Assembly: GCF_001424265.1 (NCBI RefSeq)
Contig: NZ_LMOV01000005.1
Location: 1-64,000 of the forward strand
Length of the DNA stretch: 64,000 nucleotides
Origin: Acidovorax sp. Leaf160
GTDB taxonomy: Bacteria; Pseudomonadota; Gammaproteobacteria; Burkholderiales; Burkholderiaceae_C
Reading direction: 5' to 3'
The notes beneath the pieces were generated by a model that was not told where the DNA came from, made no database searches, and worked only from the letters and a program-made list of their open reading frames with translations. This document shows, piece after piece, positions 17,463 through 27,220 of the stretch (positions are counted from its first letter, which is position 1; each line of letters opens with the position of its first letter). The translations under genes and the position numbers were made by a program.

Positions 17463-18875
17463 TCACTGGCCCAGCACGCCGGCCATGGCCGTCAGGCTCT
17501 GGTCCAGCGATGCGGCCTCGAACATGTCCTGCTGCAGGAAGTCGGCCATGGCCGGCTGCAGGCGGATGGCTTCGTCGAGCTGCGGGTCGGAGCCGCTCAT
17601 GTAGGCCCCCACCTGGATCAGGTCGCGGCTCTTCTGGTAGCGCGAATACACGGCGCGAAAGCGGCGCGCCATCTCGAAGTGCTCGCGCGAAACCACGTTG
17701 TGCATCACCCGCGAGGCCGACTGCTCGATGTCGATTGCCGGGAAGTGGCCGGTTTCGGCCAGCGCGCGCGACAGCACGAAGTGGCCGTCCAAAATGGCGC
17801 GGGCCGAGTCGGCGATCGGGTCCTGCTGGTCGTCGCCCTCGGACAGCACGGTATAGAACGCGGTGATGGAGCCCACGCCGTGCAGGCCGTTGCCGCTGCG
17901 CTCGACCAGCGCCGGCAGCTTGGCGAAGCAGCTGGGCGGATAGCCCTTGGTGGCCGGCGGCTCGCCGATGGCGAGGGCGATCTCGCGCTGGGCCATGGCG
18001 TAGCGGGTGAGCGAATCCATCAGCAGCAGCACGTGCTGGCCCTTGTCGCGGAAGTGCTCGGCAATGGCCGTGGCATACGAGGCGCCCTGCATGCGCAACA
18101 GGGGCGGCGCGTCGGCGGGCGCCGCCACCACCACGGCGCGGCTGCGGTCGCCCGCGCCCAGGATGTCTTCGACGAATTCCTTGACCTCGCGGCCCCGCTC
18201 GCCGATCAGGCCCACGACGATCACGTCGGCCTGGGTGTAGCGGGCCATCATGCCCAGCAGCACGCTCTTGCCGACGCCGGAGCCGGCGAAGAGGCCCAGC
18301 CGCTGGCCGCGCCCCACCGTCAGCAGGGTGTTGATGGCGCGCACGCCGGTGTCCAACGTTTCGCGCACCGGGTCGCGGTCCATCGCGTTGATGGGCCGGC
18401 GGTCCATGGGTTCGGACGTGACCGACGTGAGCGGGCCGGCATGGTCCAGCGGGATGCCCTGCGAATCGATCACCCGGCCCAGCAGGCCGTCGCCCATGGG
18501 CAGCCGCAGCATGCCGACGCCGCTGGCGGGCGTCGCGGCGCCGGGGCCCTCGCCTTCCGGCGCGCCCAGGCGCGGCGCCGGCACGAAGGGCGCGGCGGGC
18601 GTCACGCTGGCGCCGCTCGACAGGCCGTGGATGTCGCCTGCCGGCATGAGAAACGCCTTGTCGGCGGAAAACCCCACCACCTCGGCCAGCACGGGGGTGT
18701 GGGCCGGCATCTGCACTAGGCACTGCGAACCCACGGGCACGCGGATGCCGGCGGCCTCCAGCACCAGCCCGGTCAGCCGGGTCAGGGTGCCCCGGCTCTC
18801 CAGCGGGGCGGGCGCGGCCACGCGGGCGCGGGCGTCGGCCATGAAGCGGGTCCAGGCGGCGGAGTCATGCGGCAT
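17463..18875 (-). CDS. fliI: Flagellum-specific export ATPase FliI
   Basis: FliI is the ATPase of flagellar type III export, related to the F1 beta subunit. It has 470 residues. Walker A is [15 protein letters not shown], followed by [17 protein letters not shown], the Walker B region [21 protein letters not shown], and [13 protein letters not shown] chose the ATG at 18875, overlapping fliH by 11 nt; the longer frame to 19031 encodes only Pro/Arg-rich sequence that overlaps fliH. Confidence 0.97.
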   Translation of the reverse strand: MPHDSAAWTRFMADARARVAAPAPLESRGTLTRLTGLVLEAAGIRVPVGSQCLVQMPAHTPVLAEVVGFSADKAFLMPAGDIHGLSSGASVTPAAPFVPAPRLGAPEGEGPGAATPASGVGMLRLPMGDGLLGRVIDSQGIPLDHAGPLTSVTSEPMDRRPINAMDRDPVRETLDTGVRAINTLLTVGRGQRLGLFAGSGVGKSVLLGMMARYTQADVIVVGLIGERGREVKEFVEDILGAGDRSRAVVVAAPADAPPLLRMQGASYATAIAEHFRDKGQHVLLLMDSLTRYAMAQREIALAIGEPPATKGYPPSCFAKLPALVERSGNGLHGVGSITAFYTVLSEGDDQQDPIADSARAILDGHFVLSRALAETGHFPAIDIEQSASRVMHNVVSREHFEMARRFRAVYSRYQKSRDLIQVGAYMSGSDPQLDEAIRLQPAMADFLQQDMFEAASLDQSLTAMAGVLGQ

Positions 18876-19680
18876 CGCGCGCTCCAGGTGGGGCGGTGTC
18901 GCCGGATTCGGCTGCCGCCGGGGTGGCGGCGGACTCCAGGCCCGGTTCGGCTGCGGTGGCCGGGCCCTGCCAGGCCGAGGCCAGGCCCAGCGACGCGACC
19001 GCCCGCTGCCAGCGCTTGTCCAGCGAGCCATCGACCACGGTGCCGGCCGATTCCACCAGGCAGTCGCCCGGCAGCACGTTCGCGTCGGCCACCCAGTGCA
19101 CCTTGGCGCCCGCGAATTCCTCGCGCAGCGGGCGTTCCAGCAGCGTCCAGTCCTGCGGGTTCATGCGCACCGTGGCCGGGCGGCCTTCGCCCACCAGCAG
19201 GGCCAGCGCCTCGCGCACCACGGGCAGCACGGCCTCGCGGTCGATGGACAGTTCGCGGCGCACCACCTGGCGGGCCAGGTCGCAGGCCAGCGCCAGCAGC
19301 TCCTGGGCCATGCCCTGCTGCAGGCCGTCGAGGCCGGCATCGACCGCGCCGGCCAGCTGGCCCAGGCGCTCGGCGGCGTCGCGGCCCTGGCCGGCGACGT
19401 AGTCGTCCATGCGCTGTTGCCACTCCAGCGCGGCCTCGGCACGGCCCTGTTCCACGCCCTGGGCATGGGCCTGGGCGCAGGCCTGCTCCAGCAGGGCCAG
19501 GTGTTCCGATTCGTCGATGACCACCGGCGGCGGCGGTGCGTCGGCCTGGGCCGGGTCCACCGGGGCTGGTGGCGGAATCAGCCCGGCGGCGTTCACGGCG
19601 CCGAACTGCCAGGGGGTGGCGCCCGCGACCTCCTCGCTCGGGATGAACCGCGAGTAATGCCGGTTATATGAGTGCGTCAT
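18865..19680 (-). CDS. fliH: Flagellar assembly protein FliH
   Basis: FliH is the regulator and peripheral stalk of the FliI ATPase. It has 271 residues: an N-terminal Pro-rich segment with [15 protein letters not shown], then a helical middle with GxxxG-like repeats, and a C-terminal domain with [17 protein letters not shown]. The ATG at 19680 is used; a GTG two codons earlier is possible. It overlaps fliG by 17 nt and fliI by 11 nt. Confidence 0.92.
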   Translation of the reverse strand: MTHSYNRHYSRFIPSEEVAGATPWQFGAVNAAGLIPPPAPVDPAQADAPPPPVVIDESEHLALLEQACAQAHAQGVEQGRAEAALEWQQRMDDYVAGQGRDAAERLGQLAGAVDAGLDGLQQGMAQELLALACDLARQVVRRELSIDREAVLPVVREALALLVGEGRPATVRMNPQDWTLLERPLREEFAGAKVHWVADANVLPGDCLVESAGTVVDGSLDKRWQRAVASLGLASAWQGPATAAEPGLESAATPAAAESGDTAPPGARDAA

Positions 19681-20659
19681 CGCCACCGCCGCCGATCACG
19701 ATCTGGCCTTCGTCGGACAGGCGCCGCACCGTCTTCAGGATTTCCTTCTGCTGCGCCTCGACTTCCGACAGCCGCATGGGGCCGCGCGATTCCAGGTCTT
19801 CGCGCATCGAATCGGCAGCGCGGGAGGACATGTTCGACAGGAACTTCTCGCGCAGCTCGGGCTGCGCGCCCTTCAGCGCCACCACCAGGGTTTCGGACGC
19901 CACTTCGCGCAGCACGGTCTGGATGGCGCGGTCGTCGAGTTTCATGACGTCGTCGAACACGAACATCTTGTCCATGATCTTTTGCGCCAGGTCGGCGTCG
20001 TAGCCGCGGATGGATTCGAGCACCGTCGCGTCCATGCCGGAGCCCAGCAGGTTGATGATCTCGGCGGCCGACTTCACGCCGCCCAGCGAGCTCTTGCGGA
20101 TCTTGTCGCCGCCGGCCAGCACCTTGAACAGCACTTCGTTCAGGTCCTTCAGGGCGGTCGGCTGGATGCCTTCGAGCGTGGCGATGCGCAGCAGCACCTC
20201 GCCGCGCTGGCGGTCGCTCAGCTGCATCAGGATGGCGGAGGACTGGTCCGGGTCCAGGTGCACCAGGATGGCGGCAACGATCTGCGGGTGCTCGTTGCGC
20301 AGCAGCTCGGCCACCGAGAGCGGGTCCATCCACTTCAGGCTTTCGATGCCCGACACGTCGCCGCCCTGCAGGATGCGGTCGATCAGCAGCGCGGCCTTGT
20401 CGTCTCCCAGCGCGCGCTTGAGCACCGAGCGCACGTAGTTGCTGGTGTCCGACACCAGCAGGCTCTGCGCCGCTGCGTCGTTGGAGAACCGGTTGATGAC
20501 CGAGTCGACCTTCTCGCGCGACACCGACTTCATGCGGGCGATGGTTTCGCCCAGTTTCTGCACTTCCTTGGGCGAGAGGTGCTTGAATACCTCCGCCGCC
20601 TCCTCCTCGCCCAGCGACATCAGCATGATCGCGGCGTCGTTCAGTCCTTGCTCATCCAT
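19664..20659 (-). CDS. fliG: Flagellar motor switch protein FliG
   Basis: FliG is the rotor protein that connects the MS ring to the C ring and interacts with MotA. It has 331 residues, the standard length. Features include the FliF-binding N-terminal domain (AAIMLMSLGEEEAAEVFKHL), the EHPQIVAAILVHL motif of the middle domain and the charged torque helix region (DLAQKIMDKMFVFDDVMKLDDRAIQ). It lies between fliF (27 nt gap) and fliH. Confidence 0.97.
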   Translation of the reverse strand: MDEQGLNDAAIMLMSLGEEEAAEVFKHLSPKEVQKLGETIARMKSVSREKVDSVINRFSNDAAAQSLLVSDTSNYVRSVLKRALGDDKAALLIDRILQGGDVSGIESLKWMDPLSVAELLRNEHPQIVAAILVHLDPDQSSAILMQLSDRQRGEVLLRIATLEGIQPTALKDLNEVLFKVLAGGDKIRKSSLGGVKSAAEIINLLGSGMDATVLESIRGYDADLAQKIMDKMFVFDDVMKLDDRAIQTVLREVASETLVVALKGAQPELREKFLSNMSSRAADSMREDLESRGPMRLSEVEAQQKEILKTVRRLSDEGQIVIGGGGDDALI

Positions 20660-20686
20660 GGGGGGCTCGCTCGGGGTGGCGGCGCG

Positions 20687-22408
20687 TCATTCGCCGTTGA
20701 CCCAGGTTTTGATGATGTTGGCCACGGCGACCGGGTTTTCCTTGGCCAGCGTGCGGGCCTCGTCCAGGCGCAGTTGCTCTGGCGTGGCCGGCATATTCTC
20801 CACCCGCATGGGCGTCGGCACGGGCGTGGGGGCCGGCAGCGCCGGGCGCTCCAGAGCTTCCGACTCGAGCGCGTCCAGCTGAATGCCTGGCCCGGCGTTG
20901 GCGGCCAGAGCAGGCGCCGACTTGGGCGCGTTCAGCCCCTTGATGGCCGGGCGCACCAGGCCCAGCAGGATGAGCGCGGCGAACAGCGACATGCCCACCG
21001 GCCAGCCCAGGCTGCGGGCCAGCTCGATCATTTCCGGCTGCTTCCAGAGCGGGAGATCCACCGCGGTCGTGGCATCGACCAGGAAGGGCGTGTTCATCAG
21101 GTTGACCGAGTCGCCCCGTTCCTTGTTGAAGCCGATGGTCTCGCGCACCAGGGCGGTCATCTGTTCCAGCTGCTGCGGGGTCAGGGCCTTGCCGCCCGGG
21201 GCGGACTTGCTGTCGCCTTCCGCGGCCGGCTGGTAGTTGACCACCACGGCTGCGCTGACCCGCTTGATGGCGCCACTGCCGCCGCGCGTGACGCGGGTGG
21301 TCTTGTCGACTTCATAGTTGGTGACCGACTCGCGCTTGGTCTGCGCCGGCTGGCCGTTCTGCTGGCCTGCGGCGACCGGCGCCGGGTTGGCACCGTTGAC
21401 GGGCGCCGTCGTGCCCTGGGGCGGCTGGTTGGTCACCGCGCCCGGCACGCCGGTGGGCAGCTGCGAGCCGCCGCCCTGGCCGGAGCTTTCCACCACCTGC
21501 TGGCTGCGCACGGCGCTGCTGTCGGGCGTCTGGTTGGGGCGGTGCTGCTCGGAGGTGGATTCGGTCTGGCTGAAGTCCACGTCGGCCGTGACCTGCGCCT
21601 TCACGTTGTTCTTGCCCACCACCGGCTCGAGGATGTCCAGGATGCGGCGGGTGTACTGCTGTTCGATCTGCTGCACGTAGCTCAGCTGCTGGCCGTCCAC
21701 GGCGGCACCGGCGGCCGAATCGGGCGACTGCGACAGCAGCTTGCCGCTGTCGTCCAGCACGCTGACGGCGCTGGGCGCCATCTCGGGCACGCTGGAGGAC
21801 ACCAGGTGCACGATGCCGGCGAGCTGGGTGCGGTCCAGGAAGCGGCCGGGGTAGAGGCTCACCAGCACCGAGGCGGAAGGCTTCTGCTGTTCGCGGAAGA
21901 AGCCGTTCTGGTTGGGCAGCGCCAGGTGCACGCGGGCGCTCTGGATGGACGACAGCGCCTGGATCGAGCGCGTCAGCTCGCCTTCCAGGCCGCGCTGGAA
22001 GTTCAGCCGTTCCTGGAACTGCGTGACGCCGAAGCGGCTGGTTTCCATCAGCTCGAAGCCGGTGACCGAACCCTTGGGCAGGCCCTGCGTGGCCAGGCGC
22101 AGGCGCACGTCGTGCACGCGCTCGGCCGGAATCATGATGGCGCCGCCGCCCTCGGCGTACTTGTAGGGCACGTTCATGGTGGACAGCTGCGCCACGATGG
22201 CGCCGCCGTCCTTGTCGCTCAGGTTGGAGAACAGCACCCGGTAGTCGGGCTGGCGGCTGAACACCACCGCAGCCAGCACGCCGCCCACCAGCAACACCAG
22301 TCCCAGCCCCAGGCGCAGGCGGGCCGACCGGTCGAGTGCGGCCAGGCGCTGCATCCACGACGGGGTGCCGGCGGATGGGAGTTGGGGGAGTTCGGCGACT
22401 GCGGACAT
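20687..22408 (-). CDS. fliF: Flagellar MS-ring protein FliF
   Basis: FliF forms the MS ring, the first built part of the basal body. It has 573 residues with a membrane segment near each end (about 28-50 and 440-460) and a large periplasmic region containing YKYAEGGGAIMIPAE, GSVTGFELMETSRFG and the RVHLALPNQ ring-building motif. The C-terminal cytoplasmic segment, DEARTLAKENPVAVANIIKTW, is the FliG-binding site. The ATG at 22408 with GGAA upstream is preferred over the extended frame to 22468. It is first in the fliF-K operon and divergent from fliE. Confidence 0.96.
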   Translation of the reverse strand: MSAVAELPQLPSAGTPSWMQRLAALDRSARLRLGLGLVLLVGGVLAAVVFSRQPDYRVLFSNLSDKDGGAIVAQLSTMNVPYKYAEGGGAIMIPAERVHDVRLRLATQGLPKGSVTGFELMETSRFGVTQFQERLNFQRGLEGELTRSIQALSSIQSARVHLALPNQNGFFREQQKPSASVLVSLYPGRFLDRTQLAGIVHLVSSSVPEMAPSAVSVLDDSGKLLSQSPDSAAGAAVDGQQLSYVQQIEQQYTRRILDILEPVVGKNNVKAQVTADVDFSQTESTSEQHRPNQTPDSSAVRSQQVVESSGQGGGSQLPTGVPGAVTNQPPQGTTAPVNGANPAPVAAGQQNGQPAQTKRESVTNYEVDKTTRVTRGGSGAIKRVSAAVVVNYQPAAEGDSKSAPGGKALTPQQLEQMTALVRETIGFNKERGDSVNLMNTPFLVDATTAVDLPLWKQPEMIELARSLGWPVGMSLFAALILLGLVRPAIKGLNAPKSAPALAANAGPGIQLDALESEALERPALPAPTPVPTPMRVENMPATPEQLRLDEARTLAKENPVAVANIIKTWVNGE

Positions 22409-22615
22409 CGTGCTTTCCAGTATGTCAGTCCAGGGCGGGGCTCTGGCGGTGTGGCGATTATTCGGCACCCCCCTGTCCGACGTTCGCTGGATAAAGCGCG
22501 CCTTTGACCATCATTTCCACACGATGGCCGGGCGCCGCCCGCCTACGATCACCCCATTCTTCCCGCGGACCGCATGGCGATCCGCACCTGCCGCCCACCC
22601 TCCGAGCACACCGCC

Positions 22616-22930
22616 ATGGACCTTCGCATCTCTCCCGGCACCGCCCCGCTGTCAGGCACCGGCCTGGCTCGCCGCGCCACGGCCCCTCAGGACGGCGCGG
22701 CCCAGGACGTCGGCTTCTCCAGCGCGCTCAAGGGCGCCCTGCAGTCGGTAAGCGCCGCGCAGAACCGTTCGAGCGATCTGCAGCGCGAAGTGCAGTTCGA
22801 GAACCCGAACGTGAGCATCGAAGAGACCATGGTGTCCATGCAGAAGGCCCAGGTCGGCTTCCAGGCCACGCTGCACGTGCGCAACCGCATGGTGCAGGCC
22901 TACAGCGACATCATGAACATGCAGGTGTGA
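22616..22930 (+). CDS. fliE: Flagellar hook-basal body protein FliE
   Basis: FliE joins the MS ring to the rod. It has 104 residues, the usual size, with the conserved C-terminal region PNVSIEETMVSMQKAQVGF and RNRMVQAYSDIMNM. The ATG at 22616 is chosen; an in-frame ATG at 22574 adds 14 unrelated residues. It is a single-gene unit, divergent from fliF across 207 bp that must carry both promoters, and is followed by a hairpin repeat and a bidirectional terminator. Confidence 0.95.
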   Translation: MDLRISPGTAPLSGTGLARRATAPQDGAAQDVGFSSALKGALQSVSAAQNRSSDLQREVQFENPNVSIEETMVSMQKAQVGFQATLHVRNRMVQAYSDIMNMQV

Positions 22931-22963
22931 GCGAGACACCCGCCGCCGCAGACCGACGCGAAT

Positions 22964-23023
22964 GCCATTAAATTAATAGCACAATGTGCTTTATCCATCA
23001 GCGCTGGAAGCTGATTTGACCGC
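22964..23023. repeat. Dispersed hairpin repeat, copy B (about 60 nt, degenerate)
   Basis: The left arm (around AATTAATAGC) and right arm (around CAGCGCTGGAAGCTG) line up with the conserved arms of the 104-nt repeats at 40.1 and 59.4 kb. Most of the central 48 nt is missing, so this looks like a deleted and diverged copy directly after fliE. Confidence 0.55.
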
Positions 23024-23125
23024 AAACATGTGACCGCAGACTCTCGTCCATGACCCGCTGACGCCCTCCGCCTCGTCCGGCGGTGCGATCGCGTCAAGCC
23101 GCGCCGGCACGCCGTTCCCCCAGTC

Positions 23126-23163
23126 AAAACGCCTCGCTCCTGTTCAAGGAGCGAGGCGTTTTT
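23126..23163. terminator. Strong bidirectional intrinsic terminator
   Basis: A perfect 16-bp stem (23126-23141 with 23147-23162) around a 5-nt loop has an A run on the left and a T run on the right. It can therefore end transcripts of fliE (+) and of fliT (-). Confidence 0.92.
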
Positions 23164-23271
23164 CATGGACCACCGTCCGCAGGCAGAGACGGCCCGGGGC
23201 GGCGGGCGGGAGTCCGGCGCACCGACCACTGCCTGGCAGGGGTGGGTCTAGGCGCCGGGGCACGCGCAATG

Positions 23272-23571
23272 TCAGTGCATCACCACCGGCTGGCGTTCGA
23301 ACAGGTGTTCGAACTGCGACAGCCAGGGTTCCGCCAGGCAGCGGATCTCCGCATCGTTGCGCAGGATGCGCTGCATGATGCGCGTCTTCTCGCGGCGGTG
23401 CTCGGGCAGCAGCTCCTGGGCCTGGGCCTCGTAGCGCAGGCGCTCGATCAGCACGGCGCAGGTGCCTTCGTAGCGTACGACGCCGTCCCAGTCCTTCAAC
23501 TTGGCGGCTTCCAGCATCTTGGCGCTGCTGTCTTCGATGGCTTTGTAGTAGTCGATCAACATTTCAGGCAT
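23272..23571 (-). CDS. fliT: Flagellar export chaperone FliT
   Basis: FliT is the chaperone for the filament cap FliD, and in enterics also an anti-FlhDC factor. This 99-residue all-helical protein has the expected size and position. Recognisable segments are LIDYYKAIEDSSAKMLEAAK and WDGVVRYEGTCAVLIERLR. Sequence conservation in FliT is low, so the call relies on the fliD-fliS-fliT order. It begins 3 nt after fliS ends. Confidence 0.85.
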   Translation of the reverse strand: MPEMLIDYYKAIEDSSAKMLEAAKLKDWDGVVRYEGTCAVLIERLRYEAQAQELLPEHRREKTRIMQRILRNDAEIRCLAEPWLSQFEHLFERQPVVMH

Positions 23572-23574
23572 TTC

Positions 23575-24024
23575 TCAAGCCTCCGCCATCACGGTCTGTG
23601 CGGGGTCATTCGCGGCCTTGGCGTTCGCCGTGCCGGCTTTCTTCATTTCGTTCCAGCCCTGTGCCAGTGGCTCGATCAGCTGGGCCACCTCGGCCAAGAG
23701 GGCGTCGTCGTTGCGCGCATTGGCCAGGATGAGCCGGCGCAGGGCGTAGTCGTAGAGAGCGTCCAGGTTGCTGGCCAGCGTGCCGCCGGCTTCCCGGTCG
23801 AGCGCGGTGCGCAGGCCCTCTTCCAGGATGCGCACCGCGCGGCTGATGCCGTTGCACTTGCCGGCCACGTCGCCCCGGGCCATCGCGCCGCGGGCGGTGG
23901 CGATGGAATTGAGCACCCCCGCGTACAGCAGGCTGACCAGCTGGTGCTGGTCGATGGTGTGCATGCTGGTCTCGACGTTGATGCGCTGGTAGGCGGAGGC
24001 GGCACGGGGGGAGGCGCTGAACAT
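23575..24024 (-). CDS. fliS: Flagellin chaperone FliS
   Basis: FliS binds the disordered C terminus of flagellin before export. It has 149 residues, with the family start AYQRINVETSMHTIDQHQLV, the motif LLYAGVLNSIATARGAM, and LDALYDYALRRLILANARND. It lies between fliD (64 nt gap) and fliT. Confidence 0.95.
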   Translation of the reverse strand: MFSASPRAASAYQRINVETSMHTIDQHQLVSLLYAGVLNSIATARGAMARGDVAGKCNGISRAVRILEEGLRTALDREAGGTLASNLDALYDYALRRLILANARNDDALLAEVAQLIEPLAQGWNEMKKAGTANAKAANDPAQTVMAEA

Positions 24025-24088
24025 GGCGGGCTACTTTCCTGGACTGGTTATTCAATTTATCGGCGCTCGGCCGGAAAACTGAAGCCTT

Positions 24089-25528
24089 TCAGCGCGACTT
24101 ATTCCAGGTCGTGACCTGCTGGCTGATGTAGCTGTTGAGCGCGTTCAGCCCGGCCATCTTGGTGTCCAGCGCGGTGTAGCGGTCGGTCAGGTTCTTCTGC
24201 ATGCGGTCGGCACGGTCGGTGATGGTCTCGGTGTCCTTCTCGTTGCGCTTGATCGCAGCGTCATAGGTCTTGGTCTTGGTGGCGAAGAAGCCGTCGCTGT
24301 CCAGCAGCTTGGAGGTCACGCCCTTGAACTTCTCGGCGAAGCCATCGGTCGCCGTCCCGTCGTCGGGGCCACGGAAGAACGCCTTGACGGCATCCGGGTC
24401 GGCCATGGCCTTGTCGAACTTGGTCGTGTCCAGGCGCAGGTTGCCGTTGGGCGTGACGTTGCCGGAGCCGCCATCGATCACCACGCCGACGTCCGACAGC
24501 GTGCGCAGTGCGCCGTTGCCCGTCACGCTCTGCAGCGCCATGCGCAGCGTGTTCTGCAGCGTGATGGCGGAAGAGTCGCCCTGCAGCAGCGCCCCGCTCT
24601 TGCTGGACTGGTCGTAGGCCGTGGCTTCGTTCAGCGCACTGTTGAGGGCGTTGTACGCAGTGATGAACGCCTGCACGTTGGCTTTCACCGCCGAGGTGTC
24701 CTTGGCGACCGTGATGGTGACCGGGTCGGTGGTCGTCGCCTTGGCGGTGAAGGTCACGCCTGCCACCGTATCGGCGAAGGCGTCGGTCGGCGAAGTGACT
24801 GCAATGCCGTTCACCGTGGCGTTCGCGTTCTGCGCGAATTCGGTGGTGGAACCCGTGACCAGGCGGGACAGGCCGGTGTTGTCGCCCTGCGTGCCGTCGG
24901 CGTCCGTCACCGACAGCTGGTAGCCGGCCGCTTCGCCGGTGCTCTTGCTGCGCAGCATCAGGCGCTCGCCGCTCGCGTCGTTGAGGATGGTCGCCGTGAC
25001 GTTGGCGCCCGAGCCGTTGATCTTGCCGGCGATGTCCGCCAGGGTGTCGGTGGCCGAGACTGCGATGTTGATCGCATCGGCCTTGCCGGCCGTGAAGGTC
25101 TTGGGCGTGCCGGCCCAGGTGCCGACCTCGAGCTTGATCGTGCCGGCACCCACCGGGTCCTTGGCGGGCTGCAGCGAGGCCGAGGTGGAAGATTGCGCCT
25201 TGGCCAGGTTCTGCACCTGCACCGAGAAAGAAGTGGCCGATGCGCCGCCGACGGCGCTGACCGTGACCAGGTCGCTCTTGGAAGACGTGGCGCTCACGCC
25301 GTTCCACCCCGTGACGCTGGTCAGCTTGCCCAGGGAATCCGACAGGGTGGACACCATGGATTTGAACTGCCCGAAGGCCGACACCTTGGCCTTGGTGAGG
25401 GCCGCCTGCTGCGCGAGGCCGCCCGTTTTGGTGATGGGCAGCTTGACCGCATCGACAGACGCCTTGATCAGGCCATTGACATCGACGTTGCCACCGAGAC
25501 CGATTCCCAGGGATGAAAAGCTAGCCAT
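24089..25528 (-). CDS. fliD: Flagellar filament cap protein FliD
   Basis: FliD forms the cap under which flagellin polymerises. It has 479 residues: the N-terminal coiled-coil region (FSSLGIGLGGNVDVNGLI), a central Ser/Thr/Ala-rich surface domain and a C-terminal FliD_C region with NALNSALNEATAYDQSSKSGALLQGD-type sequence ending in a coiled coil (DTKMAGLNALNSYISQQV). The length is usual. The start at 25528 follows GAGAGGAAAC. It is 213 bp downstream of the leftward flagellin gene and is separated from it by a terminator hairpin, so it may also have its own promoter. Confidence 0.95.
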   Translation of the reverse strand: MASFSSLGIGLGGNVDVNGLIKASVDAVKLPITKTGGLAQQAALTKAKVSAFGQFKSMVSTLSDSLGKLTSVTGWNGVSATSSKSDLVTVSAVGGASATSFSVQVQNLAKAQSSTSASLQPAKDPVGAGTIKLEVGTWAGTPKTFTAGKADAINIAVSATDTLADIAGKINGSGANVTATILNDASGERLMLRSKSTGEAAGYQLSVTDADGTQGDNTGLSRLVTGSTTEFAQNANATVNGIAVTSPTDAFADTVAGVTFTAKATTTDPVTITVAKDTSAVKANVQAFITAYNALNSALNEATAYDQSSKSGALLQGDSSAITLQNTLRMALQSVTGNGALRTLSDVGVVIDGGSGNVTPNGNLRLDTTKFDKAMADPDAVKAFFRGPDDGTATDGFAEKFKGVTSKLLDSDGFFATKTKTYDAAIKRNEKDTETITDRADRMQKNLTDRYTALDTKMAGLNALNSYISQQVTTWNKSR

Positions 25529-25656
25529 GGTCCGTTTCCTCTCAGCGCATCAAATTGCATCAACGCAGATTATGGAAGCACGCCCACCGCCGCATCGGGC
25601 CGATAAGACCGGAAGAATCCACCCAATCCGGCGGCTACCGCGCATCGGCCCCAGCG

Positions 25657-25686
25657 ACAAAGCGGTGGCGAACGCATCGCCACCGC
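25657..25686 (-). terminator. Terminator of the leftward flagellin gene
   Basis: On the minus strand a perfect 10-bp stem (25677-25686 with 25662-25671) and 5-nt loop are followed by a short T run (TTTG). It lies 56 nt past the flagellin stop and before fliD. Confidence 0.75.
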
Positions 25687-25741
25687 CTGGGACAGCCGGG
25701 CAGGCCGCCAGGGCCCGCCACGCCTGAGAACGCTGCTTCGA

Positions 25742-27220
25742 TTAACGCAGCAGGGACAGCACGCCCTGGGGCAGCTGGTTGGCCTGGGCGACCATGGCGG
25801 TACCGGCCTGCTGCAGGATCTGCGAGCGCGACAGGTTGGCGGTTTCCGAGGCGAAGTCGGCGTCTTGAATACGGCCACGCGAAGCGGACATGTTCTCGGC
25901 CGTGCTCTGCAGGTTGTTCACCGTGGTTTCGAAGCGGGACTGCAGGGCACCGAAGCTGGCGCGCTGGCCGTTCACTGCCGAGAGCGCTGCGTCGATGATC
26001 TTCAAAGCCTTGGTCGAACCGTCCACCGTGGACACGTCGATATCGCTCACCTTGGTCAGCGTAGAGCTGGTGGCAGCGGTGCTCGTCATGGTGCCGCCCG
26101 TGCCGCTCACGGTGTAGCCCTTGTCGGAGTTGTATTCCACCGTGCCGCGCGAGGCGACGGTCACACCCGTGCCCGCCGCAGTGGCGCTGGTGAAGGACAT
26201 CGTGCCGGACGATTGCGTCGTGACGGCGTCCTGCGAAGCCAGGGTGATACCTGCGGCGCTGCTGCCGCCGTTGGCGATGTTGATGTCCTTGCCCGACTCG
26301 TTGGTCAGGATCAGGCCCGAGGAGTCGCTGTTGAGCTTGGCGGTGATGCCAGTCTGCGAAGACACGTCGTTCACGGCCTTCACGGCTTCGGCGAGGCCTG
26401 CAGCCGTGCTGGTGGCCGAGACGTTGAACGTCACGTTGGCTGCGGTGGTGTTGTCGCCCTTGACAGCCAGGGTGAAGGAGCCGGTGCCAGCGAACTTGAG
26501 CTCCGAAACGTTGCGGGCCGAAGCCGACACGCCGGTGGAGTCGGCAGCAGCATTGACGGCCGCAGCGATATCGGCCGCCGTGCCGGAAGCGGCGACGTTG
26601 ACCGTCTTGGTCTGCAGGCCGGCGATCACCACCGTGCCGGCGGCGGCGCCTGCCGAGCCCGCCGAGGCGCCGGTGGTGGCCGCTCCCGTAGCGGACGCCG
26701 TCAGCTGCGCACCGTAGTTGCCGGTACGGAAATTGCCCGTGGTGGCGGTAATGGTCTGGTTGGCGTTGGCGCCCACCTGGAAAGTGGCCGAGCCGAACGA
26801 ACCGTCGAGCAGCTTCTGGCCGTTGAATTCCGTGGTACCGGCGATACGGTCCATTTCCGACAGCAACTGGCCGACTTCGGCCTGGATGGCCTTGCGGTCA
26901 CCGGCGCTGTTGGTGGCGTTGGCCGACTGCACGGCCAGTTCGCGCACCCGTTGCAGGATGTCGCCGGAGCTCTTCAGAGCGCCTTCGGCCGTCTGCGCCA
27001 GCGAGATGCCGTCGTTGGCATTGCGCACAGCCTGGTTCAGGCCGCGGATCTGGGAGGTGAAGCGCTCCGAAATGGCCAGGCCGGCGGCGTCGTCCTTGGC
27101 GCTGTTGATGCGCAGGCCCGACGACAGGCGCTGGATCGAGGTGTTGAGCGACGCCTGGCTCATGCCCAGGTTGCGCTGGGCCGTCATCGAAGCGAGGTTG
27201 GTGTTGATGGTGGATGCCAT
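25742..27220 (-). CDS. fliC: Flagellin (copy 1, leftward)
   Basis: The filament subunit, 492 residues. The conserved N-terminal D0/D1 region contains [20 protein letters not shown], overlapping the flg22 epitope recognised by plants, and the C terminus ends with [14 protein letters not shown]. The central surface region is rich in Thr, Ser, Ala and Gly, providing possible O-glycosylation sites. The ATG at 27220 follows AGGAG; a TTG two codons upstream is not needed. A good sigma-28 promoter lies about 150 nt upstream. It is about 80 percent identical by eye to the second, divergent flagellin along its whole length, including the surface region. Similar sized flagellins are known from Acidovorax avenae. 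Confidence 0.97.
   Translation of the reverse strand: MASTINTNLASMTAQRNLGMSQASLNTSIQRLSSGLRINSAKDDAAGLAISERFTSQIRGLNQAVRNANDGISLAQTAEGALKSSGDILQRVRELAVQSANATNSAGDRKAIQAEVGQLLSEMDRIAGTTEFNGQKLLDGSFGSATFQVGANANQTITATTGNFRTGNYGAQLTASATGAATTGASAGSAGAAAGTVVIAGLQTKTVNVAASGTAADIAAAVNAAADSTGVSASARNVSELKFAGTGSFTLAVKGDNTTAANVTFNVSATSTAAGLAEAVKAVNDVSSQTGITAKLNSDSSGLILTNESGKDINIANGGSSAAGITLASQDAVTTQSSGTMSFTSATAAGTGVTVASRGTVEYNSDKGYTVSGTGGTMTSTAATSSTLTKVSDIDVSTVDGSTKALKIIDAALSAVNGQRASFGALQSRFETTVNNLQSTAENMSASRGRIQDADFASETANLSRSQILQQAGTAMVAQANQLPQGVLSLLR

Larger units (their letters stand above)
22931..23271. other. 341-bp noncoding region between fliE and fliT
   Basis: I see no gene here. It contains hairpin repeat copy B, a strong bidirectional terminator, and about 100 nt of GC-rich sequence after it with no evident feature. 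Confidence 0.7.

Noticed and set aside
25599-25607. GCCGATAAG, a perfect sigma-28 -10 on the plus strand
   Set aside because: No TAAAG-type -35 lies 11-15 nt upstream, and it points away from fliD into the antisense side of flagellin.
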